DNA of 64,000 bases from Tubiluchus corallicola (Eukaryota; Priapulida; Priapulimorpha; Priapulimorphida; Tubiluchidae). The position numbers and the translations under genes are program-made. Below are positions 55,301 through 64,000 of the stretch, piece by piece; positions within the stretch are counted from its first letter, which is position 1; the number at the start of each line of letters is the position of its first letter. The stretch is from positions 1-64,000 of the forward strand of contig JAQGDQ010000920.1 in the NCBI GenBank assembly GCA_030141605.1, given 5' to 3'. The notes beneath the pieces were generated by a model. The model was not told the origin of the DNA, did not search any database, and worked only from the letters and a program-made list of their open reading frames with translations.

Positions 55301-58300
55301 AAGAAATACGAAATAAGAAAAGTAAGAAATAGTGATTTGCTGTTTATGCAATTCGATATATATATTACGACAATACTCAATTTACCATGGCAGAGTCAAT
55401 AAATTACAGATGAAATTTACTCACTGTTCAGTTAACGTGAAGAGACAATTGTTTAATGCTTACTGCACTACTTTTTATTGTATGTCCACTTGGAGACATT
55501 TTTATTCTTACAATCTTAGCAAACTCAAGGTTGCATATAATGTATCAACACGGAAGCTGTTTAATTTTTGATATGATAGGAGCGCCAGATATATTTCTAC
55601 TAGACTTAATATTATTTATTTTGATGTGATTCACAGAAAATGTACATACAGTTTACACGTCAGGCTGAATAAGAGTGAAAATTTTATATGCAAGAACATT
55701 TTAAACAGTGATGTAAACTTTACTTCTGTAATTAGACGATATTCGCGTAGTTTGTTATATCGTTAATTGTTATTTGTGTTATTGCTGTGTGTCATGATTT
55801 ATTGTATTATTTGTATTAATCTGTGATTGTGTATATGAACTTTGTAAAGTTTGAAATAAAATATTAAATCTAATGTGTGTGTGCACTAATATACTAGTTT
55901 CTTGCAGGAAGCGATATCGGGAGTACAAGTCCTTGTACAAAAACAAACTCCGCATGCCGAAGGACATTGAGCTATTGATTGATTTACAGCGACTAGAGGA
56001 TCAGTTAGACATCCCTAACATTCTGATGGCAAGAGAAGAGGCTAAACTTGAGGTTTGCAAAATCTATTTTCACTTGTTCTTTGTCAGTGTTAAGTTGCAA
56101 AAAGTTGTTAATTTACTCTCAAAGGTGATACTTCTTACTACATACTACATACAGTAGTAGTAGTAGTGATGGTAGTAATAGGTAGCATTGGCTTGAGTCA
56201 CATTTTGCTTTGAACTAATTTGAGAGTAGATGGCTCTTGCTCTTATCTTTAAAAAATTAATAAAAGTCAATATAACTAACTTATGGCAATTGTGGTTTCA
56301 TACAGATAATGGTAACAGTTTTTCTGTTTAGATTGCTAAAACTTCACCTTCCACGGTAAGAAGGATACATCCAAAACCTGAGTCAAGTTGGTGGTTTAGT
56401 AATCCTCCTGCCGTGGAGGACGAGGAACTTTACGTGCCTTTAGAAGCCGAAACCAAGTGTGAGTTCTTTTCGCTTTTGATTTTTGAAATCTGCACTCTGC
56501 TAAGCATCATACATACTCATTATTATATGCTAACTTAAATGTAAGTTTGTAAATGCTTGTAGCAAAATTGTTTTGCAAAACTATTAGATGGTCTCTTTGC
56601 AAGTGGTAGACTTCTCCGTTTTTCAGCCGCTTTATTCAAAGTTGTTATCCAACTATTTTCATTTTGTTGTTCTAAGAACTGTTACACTCGTGTGAAGATC
56701 ATGAGAAGTATTTAGCGTTCTTTTATGTAGATCCTTTGAAAAAAGCAGATACGTTAAATTACAGCTCACAATGCAAAATTTGGATAGTAGAATCACGGTT
56801 TGTTGTAAGACATTGTCAAAATAAGTTAAATGATTTTCAACCATCAGAATTTATACTATGCCCTGTACAATAATGCAGCTAAAGTCTTGGACACCTGCAT
56901 ATGGTGCTCATCTCACTTGAAAAGCTTTGAAGTGATTATTTTGTTTATTGTTTTATTTGTTTCACATCAACACAAATACACTATTAATACGTTAAAAGGA
57001 ACAAAAAATTATCAATAATTCGATGAATAACAAACAGTAAGATACATAGTAGGAAGTAAATTTTGGAAAAAATGATTTAAACTGTCTTCAGACGTAAACA
57101 AAGATAGTAATATCTCTACTTCCTTTAATACTGGTGACTAAACAACGTTATGTACAGCATCATTACAAGTATACTAACTTGACTCTCAAAACACTGTGGG
57201 GTTGAAAGATAAACAAGAGAATTATCGCTGTTGTATGTTGCTTAGTAAATTTGTATACAGTTTACTTTGAGCACGTAACTAGTGTAGATATGCCATAGTT
57301 CAGGTTTGCTATATATATACAAATGTAAATGTGTTGCGGGATTAAATGTCATGTTTCATATTTTGGATGTGAATTATGAATAAAGTTTTGCTTAGGAGTT
57401 TCGAAGTTGTTTCACTGCACTTTCGTCATAGTTTTGCAACAGTACAGCCATTGTGAATTCTACAAGATACAAACGAAGTTAATGATTGTTTATTTTGTTA
57501 AGACATTTTAACGTTTGTAATGCTTTTAATGAATCATACTGTGCATATAGGAAAATATTTGGAATCTTCGCAGACTGTTAATCGCAACCCATCAAGGTTG
57601 CAACGAAATGTGATTTTATACATTTATATTCACTGTTTTTCATTGTAGAGAATATGATTTGGTATAAATTTATAATTACCTTTATTATGTATAGCACTGT
57701 GGTCCAAACTTTCACCCGAGGAGAAAGATCAGTTAAACAAAGCTATCGGTTATACAGAGGGGGACCGAACAAGCAGCAAGCCGGCTCAGGTATATCACTA
57801 AATTTGTTTTAAATTTACATCCATATATATATATATTGTACTACAGGGCTGTGATGAAATGAAATGTAATGCTGGCAGGGGAATACAGTAGACTTCTCAG
57901 GTGTGCATGTGAACGTGGCTTTATCTAGCACAGACTCGTATTTGGCTTTGTGTTAGTAAAAGCCACTAGTCACGTGCACACCTGAGCTTATAAAAAGGGA
58001 ATGCCTGCTGTTGACCGTTGTCAGTGGTCATGTCTTTCGTAGTATGTGCAGCTCTGTTCACATTTTTCAAGCTTTTCTCGCAAACTCTGTAGGTAAGCTG
58101 GTCGTTCCTTATTTAAAGTGTAGCATTCGATAATAAATTGTCATTTCGGCTGACTCTATTATTCAATGTTTGTTTATGGGTGAGGCGTTGAATGACACAA
58201 TTAAGACATGCCGCACGGTGTGGGCCGCGGTGCCATCCATTCTGCCTCTGTTAAAAGTGGATGGCAGTCCAATATACACACACACATATATATATATATA

Positions 58301-60287
58301 GTAGAATCATATGTATATATATATACTCTGAACTAACGTAATAAAGGGAAAGAAAGTTGTTGATATTATTTTAAACTTTTGCTTTCCATTTCTTAAATTT
58401 GTTTATGTCAGTTGATGTGGGTTTATGTGATCATAAATTAAACATGCAGTAAACTATGTATAACTTGAACACCTGAGGACTGCCGGAAAATTTGTGTGAG
58501 TTATGCGAGGGTACGAGAGAACACAATGTTCGTAAGAAAACAAGATTGAGTCGCTCATCAACATCAGACAAATACATCATGGCATGTGAAAATGACAAAC
58601 TGAGCCTTTAATCAAATATCAAACAGTTTTTATGAATAATCAAAAATAAAATGACTGGTCCACCTCTATTGTAGTTTGAGTAGCGTGGTTATATTGTGAT
58701 CTAGTTATTAATGTGATGTTTGTTAAACCATGTTGTCCTGCTAAGGCAATACAAGAAATCTTATTATTTTTGCTGAAATTAGCAGTTAAAATTGTAATGT
58801 GGTGCACCCTTTCGCGTAGGATTTCTTGCTTGGGAGGTTATTCGAGATAGGGGGTGTAATTTCAGTTAGATTCTTAGAAATTGTACCGGGAATTCGGTTT
58901 GAGTTAAGCAATAATTCGAGTTAGAGATTTCGAATTACGCGATGTTTGGTAAAGAGAAAAATGAAAGGAAAAATCCGTTCCAGCTGGAGACACGCGAGAA
59001 TTCGAGTTATAACTGGTCAAGTTATACGTAGTCTACTGTATTTTAAAGACTACAGTCTAGCCTCGTTATCTCGCCCCTCGTTATGCCGCCAAACTCGTCT
59101 CTCGCCATAGAAAGTACCAGGACGGATTTCCTGCTTTGATATTTACCTCGTTAAGTCGCCACCCTTGCTTCTCGCCCTCGCCACGTCATGCTAGGATGAG
59201 TGCTTATGTAAACCATATTCGATGTCTCTGAAGCGAAAACTGTCTTAATCCTGAACAAAAAAAAGGAAATTTGTATTTATCATACTAATAATTCTTCAAA
59301 GACACAGCAGGAAATTGCTAATGTATTTAGTGCGAAATTTGGTGACACTGTTAGCCGGAGAAGTGTAGGAGATATAATAGCGAGTAAAGGAAAATGGATG
59401 CAAAGTTCATGGTCACAGTGGCTCAACGAAATTGCGACGTGGACAGCATTCCAATCTGGACATGGCACTTCAGCTATGGTTCACGACTGCACGATCGCAA
59501 AATGTCGTCATCACTGATGCTGTTTTGCGCGAAAAGGCCAAGCAATTTGGAAATGAACTGGGCATAACCGACTTCCAGTACTCTAATGGATGTTAATGAA
59601 CTATTATGTATATACATATAGACTAACTTCCTTATATTCACATTATCTGGCCAAAAATTTGCCCTAGACGGACAGTGGCAAGATAACGAGACTAGACTGT
59701 ACTTTAGTTGTGTTAATTTGAATTGACCAAAGTTCTTTCATTACAAAATCTCTAAATTTTTTATAACGTAATTCTTATCACGTCACATCGAGCACACCCT
59801 TTTGCTAGCTAATGTAACCCAACCACTTATAATCTAATCACGCTTTTTACAAGATCTTTATTTTTAATTATTTTATGAATTAATTGACATAATTAATTAA
59901 TTATGTTACAGTATATAGAACATAAGGTGAACCTGACGGTAGCAAACTGTACGGTGTCGCTGTCAAACTTTGAAAGAGATATATTGGTACTGTCTTGGTG
60001 TAATCTACTGCTTAGCTTGGAGAACAGAGCACCTGTGAATGCTTTTAGGTATTAAATGTCATGGCTTCTGTGTTTCATATTTTGGTTGTGAATTATGAAT
60101 AAAGTTTTGCTTAGGACTTTCGAAGTTGTTTCACCGCTCTTTCGTCATAGTTTTGCAACAGTACGGCCATTGTGAATTCTACAAGATAAAAACGAAGTTA
60201 ATGATTGTTTATTTTGTTAAGACATTTTAACTTTTGTATTGGTTTTAATGAATCATACTGTGCATATAGGAATATACTTGGAAATTA

Positions 60288-60319
<32 letters not shown>

Positions 60320-61866
60320 TTTATTTAAAGTCGGCTTTTGGGTATAATAATAATAATAATAATAATAATTATTATTATTATTATTATTCTTATTATTATT
60401 ATTATTTATAGATTATTTATTATTCTGTTATCAGTAATAACCTTCTCTATATTTTGTAGAATTTCTGCTCGTACAGAAAGTTTTCTGATAGAAGGAGCGT
60501 CTATAGAACATGGTTTAGTTCCAATACTAACAGCTGATAATACTGTTGGCACAAAAGGTGAGGATTCTTTGCATTTCTGAATAGCTGTGTCTAGTTTTCA
60601 TGGAAATCACCACTCTGCTACACATAGCTAAGGAATAGTAAATGAAAGTCATTCACTTTAAGGTCACTTTTGCACTTTCAATTTTTTTTAAAGAATTTTT
60701 ATTCATTGTATGTTGTAGTTTATGAAAAACGATCAACCTATGGACTGCTTCGTTGATGTCTAATTTTTTCTTATTTAGCCTGACTATTCTTGATTTAATT
60801 ATGCATTGTTTTTACACACAAAATCATTAGTCTAGTTGTTTTGTTTAGTTTACACATTCTTGTAGCTGATTAGCTAGTAGTCAAAACCAAGTAAGAAAGT
60901 GACGTAACAGTATTTTGCATAAAAACTGTTGTCTGGTTAAATAAACAAATTGACTAATCTTCGTTACACAGCTAGTGATGAAATATATTATTATTATAAT
61001 TATATAATAATTATAATTATAATTATATAATTATTGTAATTATTATAATTATTCTTGCAGTGAAGAACATAGGCAACGAGTAAACTATTTCCATATAAGG
61101 ACTTGGTGTAAAAGCAGTAATGAACTGACAATGGAGACAAGAGATTTTCATTTTTATTTGTTTTTAAAATGAATAAAGGACATTGGACTTACAATGTTTC
61201 TGTTTTATTTCTTGGATTTAGATTTATTTATTCATCCATTTAGCACCGCCAAAAAGAAAAGTTATAAAATTACTAATTAACAATGCATTGCAGTGCTATG
61301 AACGCAGCAGAAAAAATTAACTTATGAGCTACGCTCAACATGGCTAAGACTAAATTAATGAAATAAACAACAACTGAAAAAATACGTTAAATAGATCGAA
61401 GCAAACAGAAGCAAGAAAATGATAATGACGATGTTGATGATGATGATGATGATGACAACGATGATAACGATGGTGATATTAATGCTGATGACAATGGTGA
61501 TGGTGATGACAATGATAATGAATTAACTGTTACGTTTACAAAAAGAAAAGCCATCTTAGATTTCATCCTCGGATTAAGCAACCTTAGACGTTCTGGCAAT
61601 TTAATTAGTATAATTTTTCCTAATCATTTAATTAAAAAATTACTAAATTTAATAACTGGTTTTTTATCAAAAAATTTTTATATTCATTTTTCAGTTTTCA
61701 GTTAAGTATGTAAGAAGAGCTATATTGTCATTAATTTTTCGTTTTCGCTTCAGGTTCTAGAGCGCCCCATGTGTTCTCGTTAGACTTTGAAGTGAAGCCG
61801 TTACACATACAAGCCGATTTTGCTGTGACTCTTTTGCTAGAACCTGTGGAAGTTGTGTACCATGAG
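40304..61866 (+). CDS. VPS13A: VPS13A/C-type lipid-transfer protein, N-terminal 14 exons (partial)
   Basis: Exons: 40304-40400, 46523-46566, 46882-46924, 49455-49696, 49846-50004, 52424-52574, 53854-53975, 54554-54735, 55908-56052, 56332-56458, 57695-57789, 59912-60048, 60460-60557, 61754-61866. All have GT/AG borders and matching phases, giving 585 codons with no stop; the rest lies beyond the window. The protein begins with the chorein domain (MFEGVVASLLNKYLGKYV, then IGIFGGDVELYDLRLK) and continues with IPWTSLYTSP, IHIRYED, SAWWHYAYK and LSPEEKDQLNKAIGY. These match vertebrate VPS13A/C in order and length; VPS13D fits worse. A and C are close, so this may be the undivided VPS13A/C orthologue. 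VPS13 proteins form a hydrophobic groove that moves lipids between membranes at contact sites; the window covers the ER-side end. Exon 6 is the least conserved and is supported mainly by frame, splice sites and position. Intron stretches not listed separately show nothing recognisable. Confidence 0.93.
40705..42035. mobile_element. Fold-back element with minisatellite inside both arms (VPS13 intron 1)
   Basis: The left arm 40705-40867 and right arm 41844-42035 are inverted copies, starting 'aagcttcaaagaag' and ending in its complement. Each arm contains a tandem run of about 25 bp units with CTGTACTGATTCGTA. The left arm has about 3 units and the right arm about 4. The roughly 975-bp centre has no ORF. 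Resembles fold-back transposons, though no target duplication was recognised. Confidence 0.75.
42203..42410. repeat. Tandem duplication, about 110-bp units (VPS13 intron 1)
   Basis: Two units share 'tgtatattttatcaacttcatga', 'attttgagtaaaaaa' and 'cttgtaactatac', with scattered differences. Confidence 0.75.
43480..43970. repeat. 34-bp minisatellite, about 14 copies (VPS13 intron 1)
   Basis: The unit contains GGAGCTACTTTGTAACAAAA followed by CAGAGCTTAGAACT. The first two units carry GGAACT variants; later units are nearly identical, indicating recent homogenisation. Not a CRISPR: the repeats are contiguous without unique spacers. Confidence 0.95.
44349..44657 (-). mobile_element. LINE 3' UTR copy 2 with (TTGAA)n tail, minus strand (VPS13 intron 1)
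   Basis: Near-full match to 17308-17632. On the minus strand it ends in TTGAATTGAATTGAA. No coding remnant. The second copy defines the family's 3' terminus. Confidence 0.75.
44954..45426 (-). mobile_element. LINE reverse-transcriptase C-terminus with (GAA)n tail, minus strand (VPS13 intron 1)
   Basis: An open 144-codon minus-strand frame (45426-44992) carries LYNSELWTLKANHKAEIDAF, ILGIRW, KRRRLRWIGHTLRLPDD and a terminal WHREVSRI. This is the C-terminal signature of RTE/CR1-like LINE ORF2. A (GAA)9 tract on that strand (44954-44985) follows almost directly, as expected for a short 3' UTR with a microsatellite tail. It lacks the RT core (5'-truncated), but no stop interrupts the retained part, so the insertion may be fairly young. 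Confidence 0.82.
45967..46395. repeat. 39-bp minisatellite, about 11 copies (VPS13 intron 1)
   Basis: Unit of 39 bp (GAACCAGTTTCCATGGCAGT plus CACCCATCCAATTACTGCT), with one shorter unit near 46145. Because 39 is a multiple of three and the unit lacks stops in several frames, long ORFs of 13-residue repeats appear on both strands. They have no initiation or splice support and are considered artefacts. The array ends about 130 bp before VPS13 exon 2. Confidence 0.92.
47256..48088. repeat. 78-bp minisatellite, about 10 copies (VPS13 intron 3)
   Basis: Unit of 77-78 bp built from 'aaatacattcatatagttc', 'ttattaacataattcatg' and 'accctttatttctgttgc'. The array's outer units use 'ttaaagtaattcatgc' variants, and the inner ones are nearly identical. 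Where 78-bp units run together a 26-residue repeat ORF arises by chance. Confidence 0.93.
48110..48650 (-). mobile_element. LINE ORF2 C-terminus plus 3' UTR, minus strand (VPS13 intron 3)
   Basis: Minus-strand reading (48640-48365): FMYQYHNSLLPPAFQSYF, HDHYTRYS, NVIKIWSSIPREMK and FKKASKNYLL. This is the classic last segment of jockey/CR1-like LINE ORF2, intact to its stop. About 250 bp of 3' UTR follows, ending near 'caaattgatatt...aataaattcataataataac'. 5'-truncated. Confidence 0.82.
50220..50364. repeat. Dispersed repeat, copy 2 (VPS13 intron 5)
   Basis: Direct-orientation match to 10243-10380. Shares 'atagggagag', 'cactggacc' and 'atagatggcagcac'. Confidence 0.65.
50735..50855. repeat. 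Short inverted repeat enclosing telomere-like CCTAA units (VPS13 intron 5)
   Basis: Arms AGTTTACAATTCTCCGCAC (50735-50753) and TGTGGGGAATTGTAAACT (50838-50855) are inverted copies. Between them 50771-50812 consists of degenerate CCTAAY units resembling animal telomere repeats. The whole could be a very small MITE. Confidence 0.65.
51000..51430 (+). mobile_element. LINE 3' end fragment, plus strand (VPS13 intron 5)
   Basis: The reading frame near 51018-51150 encodes VIKQAILLWNSLPLQVKQ then SLSAFKTKLKSLIL, the terminal ORF2 motif of jockey/CR1-like LINEs. About 270 bp of 3' UTR follows, ending in 'aataaagattatatatatat'. 5'-truncated. Confidence 0.78.
52698..53074. mobile_element. TTAA-flanked MITE, copy 2 (VPS13 intron 6)
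   Basis: Reverse-complement relative of 5824-6241. Ends AGGAAAACCGGATGATTGT and (complement) AGGAAGACCGGACGATTC, bounded by TTAA at 52698-52701 and 53071-53074. No ORF. Starts about 120 bp after exon 6. Confidence 0.85.
53351..53632. repeat. 142-bp tandem duplication (VPS13 intron 6)
   Basis: Units 53351-53492 and 53493-53632 share 'ggcagtactaaaacctag', 'aaggataatattttaagat' and 'aagttctgatgtgttactt' with about 10 percent divergence by eye. Confidence 0.85.
55320..55868 (+). mobile_element. LINE ORF2 C-terminal fragment and tail, plus strand (VPS13 intron 8)
   Basis: The frame encodes MKFTHCSVNVKRQLFNAYC, TTFYCMSTWRHF and KLKVAYN. After stops it continues with LHVRLNKSENFICKNILNS, matching LINE ORF2 thumb and C-terminal motifs, of the same type as the fossil at 38460-39280. 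The 3' end 'aataaaatattaaatctaa' stops only about 40 bp before the start of VPS13 exon 9 (55908). Confidence 0.75.
57341..57564. repeat. Intron-to-intron duplicate, copy 1 (VPS13 intron 10)
   Basis: About 224 bp, roughly 93-95 percent identical by eye to 60051-60287 in the same orientation. Both contain 'aattatgaataaagttttgc' and 'agttttgcaacagtac'. Confidence 0.85.
57865..58165 (+). mobile_element. Possible solo LTR or promoter-bearing repeat (VPS13 intron 11)
   Basis: A TG...CA bounded 301-bp stretch contains TATAAAAAGG at 57989 and AATAAA at 58132, spaced as in an LTR U3-R-U5. No target duplication and no second copy in the window, so the call is tentative. Confidence 0.3.
58447..59040. 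mobile_element. Pogo-type non-autonomous element (VPS13 intron 11)
   Basis: The ends CAGTAAACTATGTATAACTT and (complement) CAGTAGACTACGTATAACTT form inverted repeats at 58447 and 59038. The right flank is TA (59039-59040); the left flank is TG, probably a mutated TA. Internal 'attcgagtta' motifs recur. No transposase. Lies 12 bp from the Tigger-like element that follows. Confidence 0.7.
59051..59701 (+). mobile_element. Tigger/pogo DNA transposon remnant with CENP-B-like HTH (VPS13 intron 11)
   Basis: Body 59053-59699 with inverted ends CAGTCTAGCCTCGTTATCTC and (complement) CAGTCTAGTCTCGTTATCTT, and TA duplicated at both flanks. The interior encodes the two DNA-binding HTH segments of a Tigger transposase in broken frames: TQQEIANVFSAKFGDTVSRR (about 59295-59355), and LDMALQLWFTTARSQN through KQFGNELGITDFQYSNG (about 59455-59590). 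The DDE catalytic domain is deleted. Non-autonomous and inactive. Confidence 0.88.
60051..60287. repeat. Intron-to-intron duplicate, copy 2 (VPS13 intron 12)
   Basis: Begins two bases after the exon 12 donor GT and matches 57341-57564. Carries a short insertion near its left end ('ggcttctgt'). Confidence 0.85.
60290..60410. repeat. (TAA)n / (ATT)n microsatellite (VPS13 intron 12)
   Basis: Runs of ATA/TAA units followed by their complement, able to form an AT-rich hairpin, about 50 bp before the acceptor of exon 13 (60460). Confidence 0.92.
61420..61510. repeat. GAT-rich degenerate microsatellite (VPS13 intron 13)
   Basis: Degenerate GATGAT/GATAAC units. They create Ser-rich and Asp-rich spurious ORFs. 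Confidence 0.85.
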
Positions 61867-61979
61867 GTAATAATAATTTTATTATGTGTGTGTGTGTGTG
61901 GCAGCCTCTCTGCAGTAGGCGAAAATTTCTTTCACTTTGCTTTAATATGTAGCAGAAAATATATGTTCTTGTTTAAGTG

Positions 61980-62949
61980 CTGCCACCTGTTTCACCTGGT
62001 TAGGTAGGTGAGTTGGCTTGAGCAGCAGTAGTCAGACGTGCTGCCACCTGTATCACCTGGTTAGGTAGGTGAGTTGGCTTGAGCAGCAGTAGTCAGACGT
62101 GCTGCCACCTGTATCACCTGGTTGGGTAGGTGAGTTGGCTTGAGCAGCAGTAGTCAGACGTGCTGCCACCTGTATCACCTGGTTGGGTAGGTGAGTTGGC
62201 TTGAGCAGCAGTAGTCAGACGTGCTGCCACCTGTTTCACCTGGTCGGTAGGTGAGTTGGCTTGAGCAGCAGTAGTCAGACGTGCTGCCACCTGTTTCACC
62301 TGGTTGGGTAGGTGAGTTGGCTTGAGCAGCAGTAGTCAGACGTGCTGCCACCTGTTTCACCTGGTCGGTAGGTGAGTTGGCTTGAGCAGCAGTAGTCAGA
62401 CGTGCTGCCACCTGTATCACCTGGTTGGGTAGGTGAGTTGGCTTGAGCAGCAGTAGTCAGACGTGCTGCCACCTGTTTCACCTGGTTGGGTAGGTGAGTT
62501 GGCTTGAGCAGCAGTAGTCAGACGTGCTGCCACCTGTTTCACCTGGTTGGGTAGGTGAGTTGGCTTGAGCAGCAGTAGTCAGACGTGCTGCCACCTGTTT
62601 CACCTGGTCGGTAGGTGAGTTGGCTTGAGCAGCAGTAGTCAGACGTGCTGCCACCTGTATCACCTGGTTGGGTAGGTGAGTTGGCTTGAGCAGCAGTAGT
62701 CAGACGTGCTGCCACCTGTTTCACCTGGTTGGGTAGGTGAGTTGGCTTGAGCAGCAGTAGTCAGACGTGCTGCCACCTGTTTCACCTGGTTGGGTAGGTG
62801 AGTTGGCTTGAGCAGCAGTAGTCAGACGTGCTGCCACCTGTTTCACCTGGTTGGGTAGGTGAGTTGGCTTGAGCAGCAGTAGTCAGACGTGCTGCCACCT
62901 GTTTCACCTGGTTAGGTAGGTGAGTTGGCTTGAGCAGCAGTAGTCAGAC
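61980..62949. repeat. 61-bp minisatellite, about 16 copies (VPS13 intron 14)
   Basis: The unit CTGCCACCTGTTTCACCTGG then GTAGGTGAGTTGGCTTGAGC and AGCAGTAGTCAGACGTG repeats with few substitutions. Some units are 60 bp (TCGGT in place of TTGGGT). Minus-strand ORFs over it are artefacts. Starts about 110 bp after the exon 14 donor. Confidence 0.95.
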
Positions 62950-64000
62950 TGCCATGATTTATGCTGATACATTCCAGAATTGCTAATATTTTTGTTTTCA
63001 AGATTTGAGTCTTACGTTTTTCTTGAATCTACTTCATTACCTTAATGTTTTCATAGCTGCAACAATGTTAAGTGTTGATAATTGCTTTGAATTATACGAA
63101 TAATTACTTTGTTAAACATGCGCTAACATAATATATTATTTGGATGAATCGGTTAGAAGAAATCAAAATTTATTTGTGAACTCTCAGTTTTGTAATTTTA
63201 TTTTATTAACAGAAATAAAGACTTCTGTGAATACCATCAAGATTTTATGGAGTTTTGCTATTCACTGCAACAGTGTGTGACTCATACATTGTATTGTAAG
63301 AATGTAATATTGTGTGCCTGCTTATCCACCAAGTGTGGAATTGGTTATTGTGGAATTGAAAAGGATTAATTAATATGGTATCCGATATAACGTGACCTAA
63401 GACGGAGCAATTGAGCAAATTATGAAGATAAAAATGACATAAAATAGATCAATTAGTAAAGGAAAGCTGTGTTAAATATGATTTTGATTAAATTGGTGAT
63501 TAAATTATTAAATTAATAATTCAAGATTAAATGCTTGATGATGCAAGATTAAACTATCGTCGTGGATAGAAGCCCAGTTAGATGTGGCTTCACATGATCA
63601 GCTGATGTTCGACCGGCTGATTCAGAAGTAAAAATTGATGATGTAATCTTTATGCGCAGAAGCTCACGGGGCATTACGTAGTTAGACAAATGTGTTTTGA
63701 GGCTCGCACCTCGGGGGAGATTAGGAACTGACTTGAAGACGGAGGGTTGGAATTACTATCCTCTTATATTTACCGTGTCGTGTTTGATATTTAATAAATG
63801 TGTAGTTTATTAAATAAAGTCTTGATAGTTTGCCATGCCCATTGTGGCTACCTCACACGCAACGCAATAAACAACAATAATCAGCAAGCAGCATTAACCA
63901 CAAGAATAAATAAACTTCAACCAAATTATTTTACTCAACTGGGTGACTGAAACAAGGTGACCAGGATTAAAAACAAGATACCCAGGGTGACAACAAACTA
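62950..64000. other. Continuation of VPS13 intron 14; no exon recognised
   Basis: No further VPS13 exon was found before the window ends. Near 63580-63840 a GC-richer stretch with 'tgtggcttcacatgatcag', an AT-rich TATA-like site and AATAAA resembles a retroelement end, but boundaries are missing. Confidence 0.45.

Noticed and set aside
62114..62724. Set of 61-81 codon minus-strand ORFs with repeated ARLTTAAQANS
   Set aside because: All are translations of the 61-bp minisatellite.
63580..63840. LTR retrotransposon end near the right edge
   Set aside because: TATA-like and AATAAA motifs only; no TG/CA boundaries, target duplication, primer-binding site or second copy within the window.

Overview
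This 64 kb window is AT-rich nuclear DNA from an invertebrate animal. The reasons are spliceosomal introns with GT/AG borders, a complete ubiquitin-system gene of the animal TRABID/ZRANB1 family, the start of a VPS13 lipid-transfer gene, animal-type C2H2 zinc-finger genes, and many decayed LINE and DNA-transposon copies. No bacterial, phage or plasmid feature is visible. The LINE C-terminal motifs resemble those common in sponges and cnidarians, but the sequence alone does not fix the phylum.

Layout. (1) 1-1158: upstream sequence with a short 20-bp tandem array. (2) 1159-12074: a complete eight-exon ZRANB1 (TRABID) gene on the plus strand, 728 codons, reading frame closed across all seven introns, with the catalytic Cys and His of the OTU protease present. 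Its introns hold MITEs, a tRNA-like SINE candidate, a LINE tail and a long CT/C tract. (3) 12075-20199: gene-poor DNA with LINE tails and two well-bounded non-autonomous DNA transposons. (4) 20200-29729: a local family of C2H2 genes, all on the plus strand. Two copies are intact (20200-21087 and 28860-29729) and two lying between them are broken (about 22560-23290 and 27540-28316). (5) 29730-40303: gene-poor DNA with a 328-bp tandem duplication, a transposon with a 9-bp target duplication and a LINE reverse-transcriptase fossil. (6) 40304-61866 and beyond: the first 14 coding exons (585 codons) of a VPS13A/C-type gene, running off the right edge. Its introns are loaded with minisatellites (34, 39, 78 and 61 bp units), fold-back elements, LINE remnants and two adjacent pogo/Tigger-type elements.

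The genes do not form a pathway with one another. ZRANB1 edits ubiquitin chains. VPS13 moves bulk lipid at membrane contact sites. The zinc-finger paralogs are probably DNA-binding proteins of unknown target. The most interesting content is the set of precisely bounded non-autonomous transposons, the small C2H2 gene cluster with an unusual N-terminal finger, and the structured repeats inside VPS13 introns. I see no evidence for a new enzymatic or defence system.
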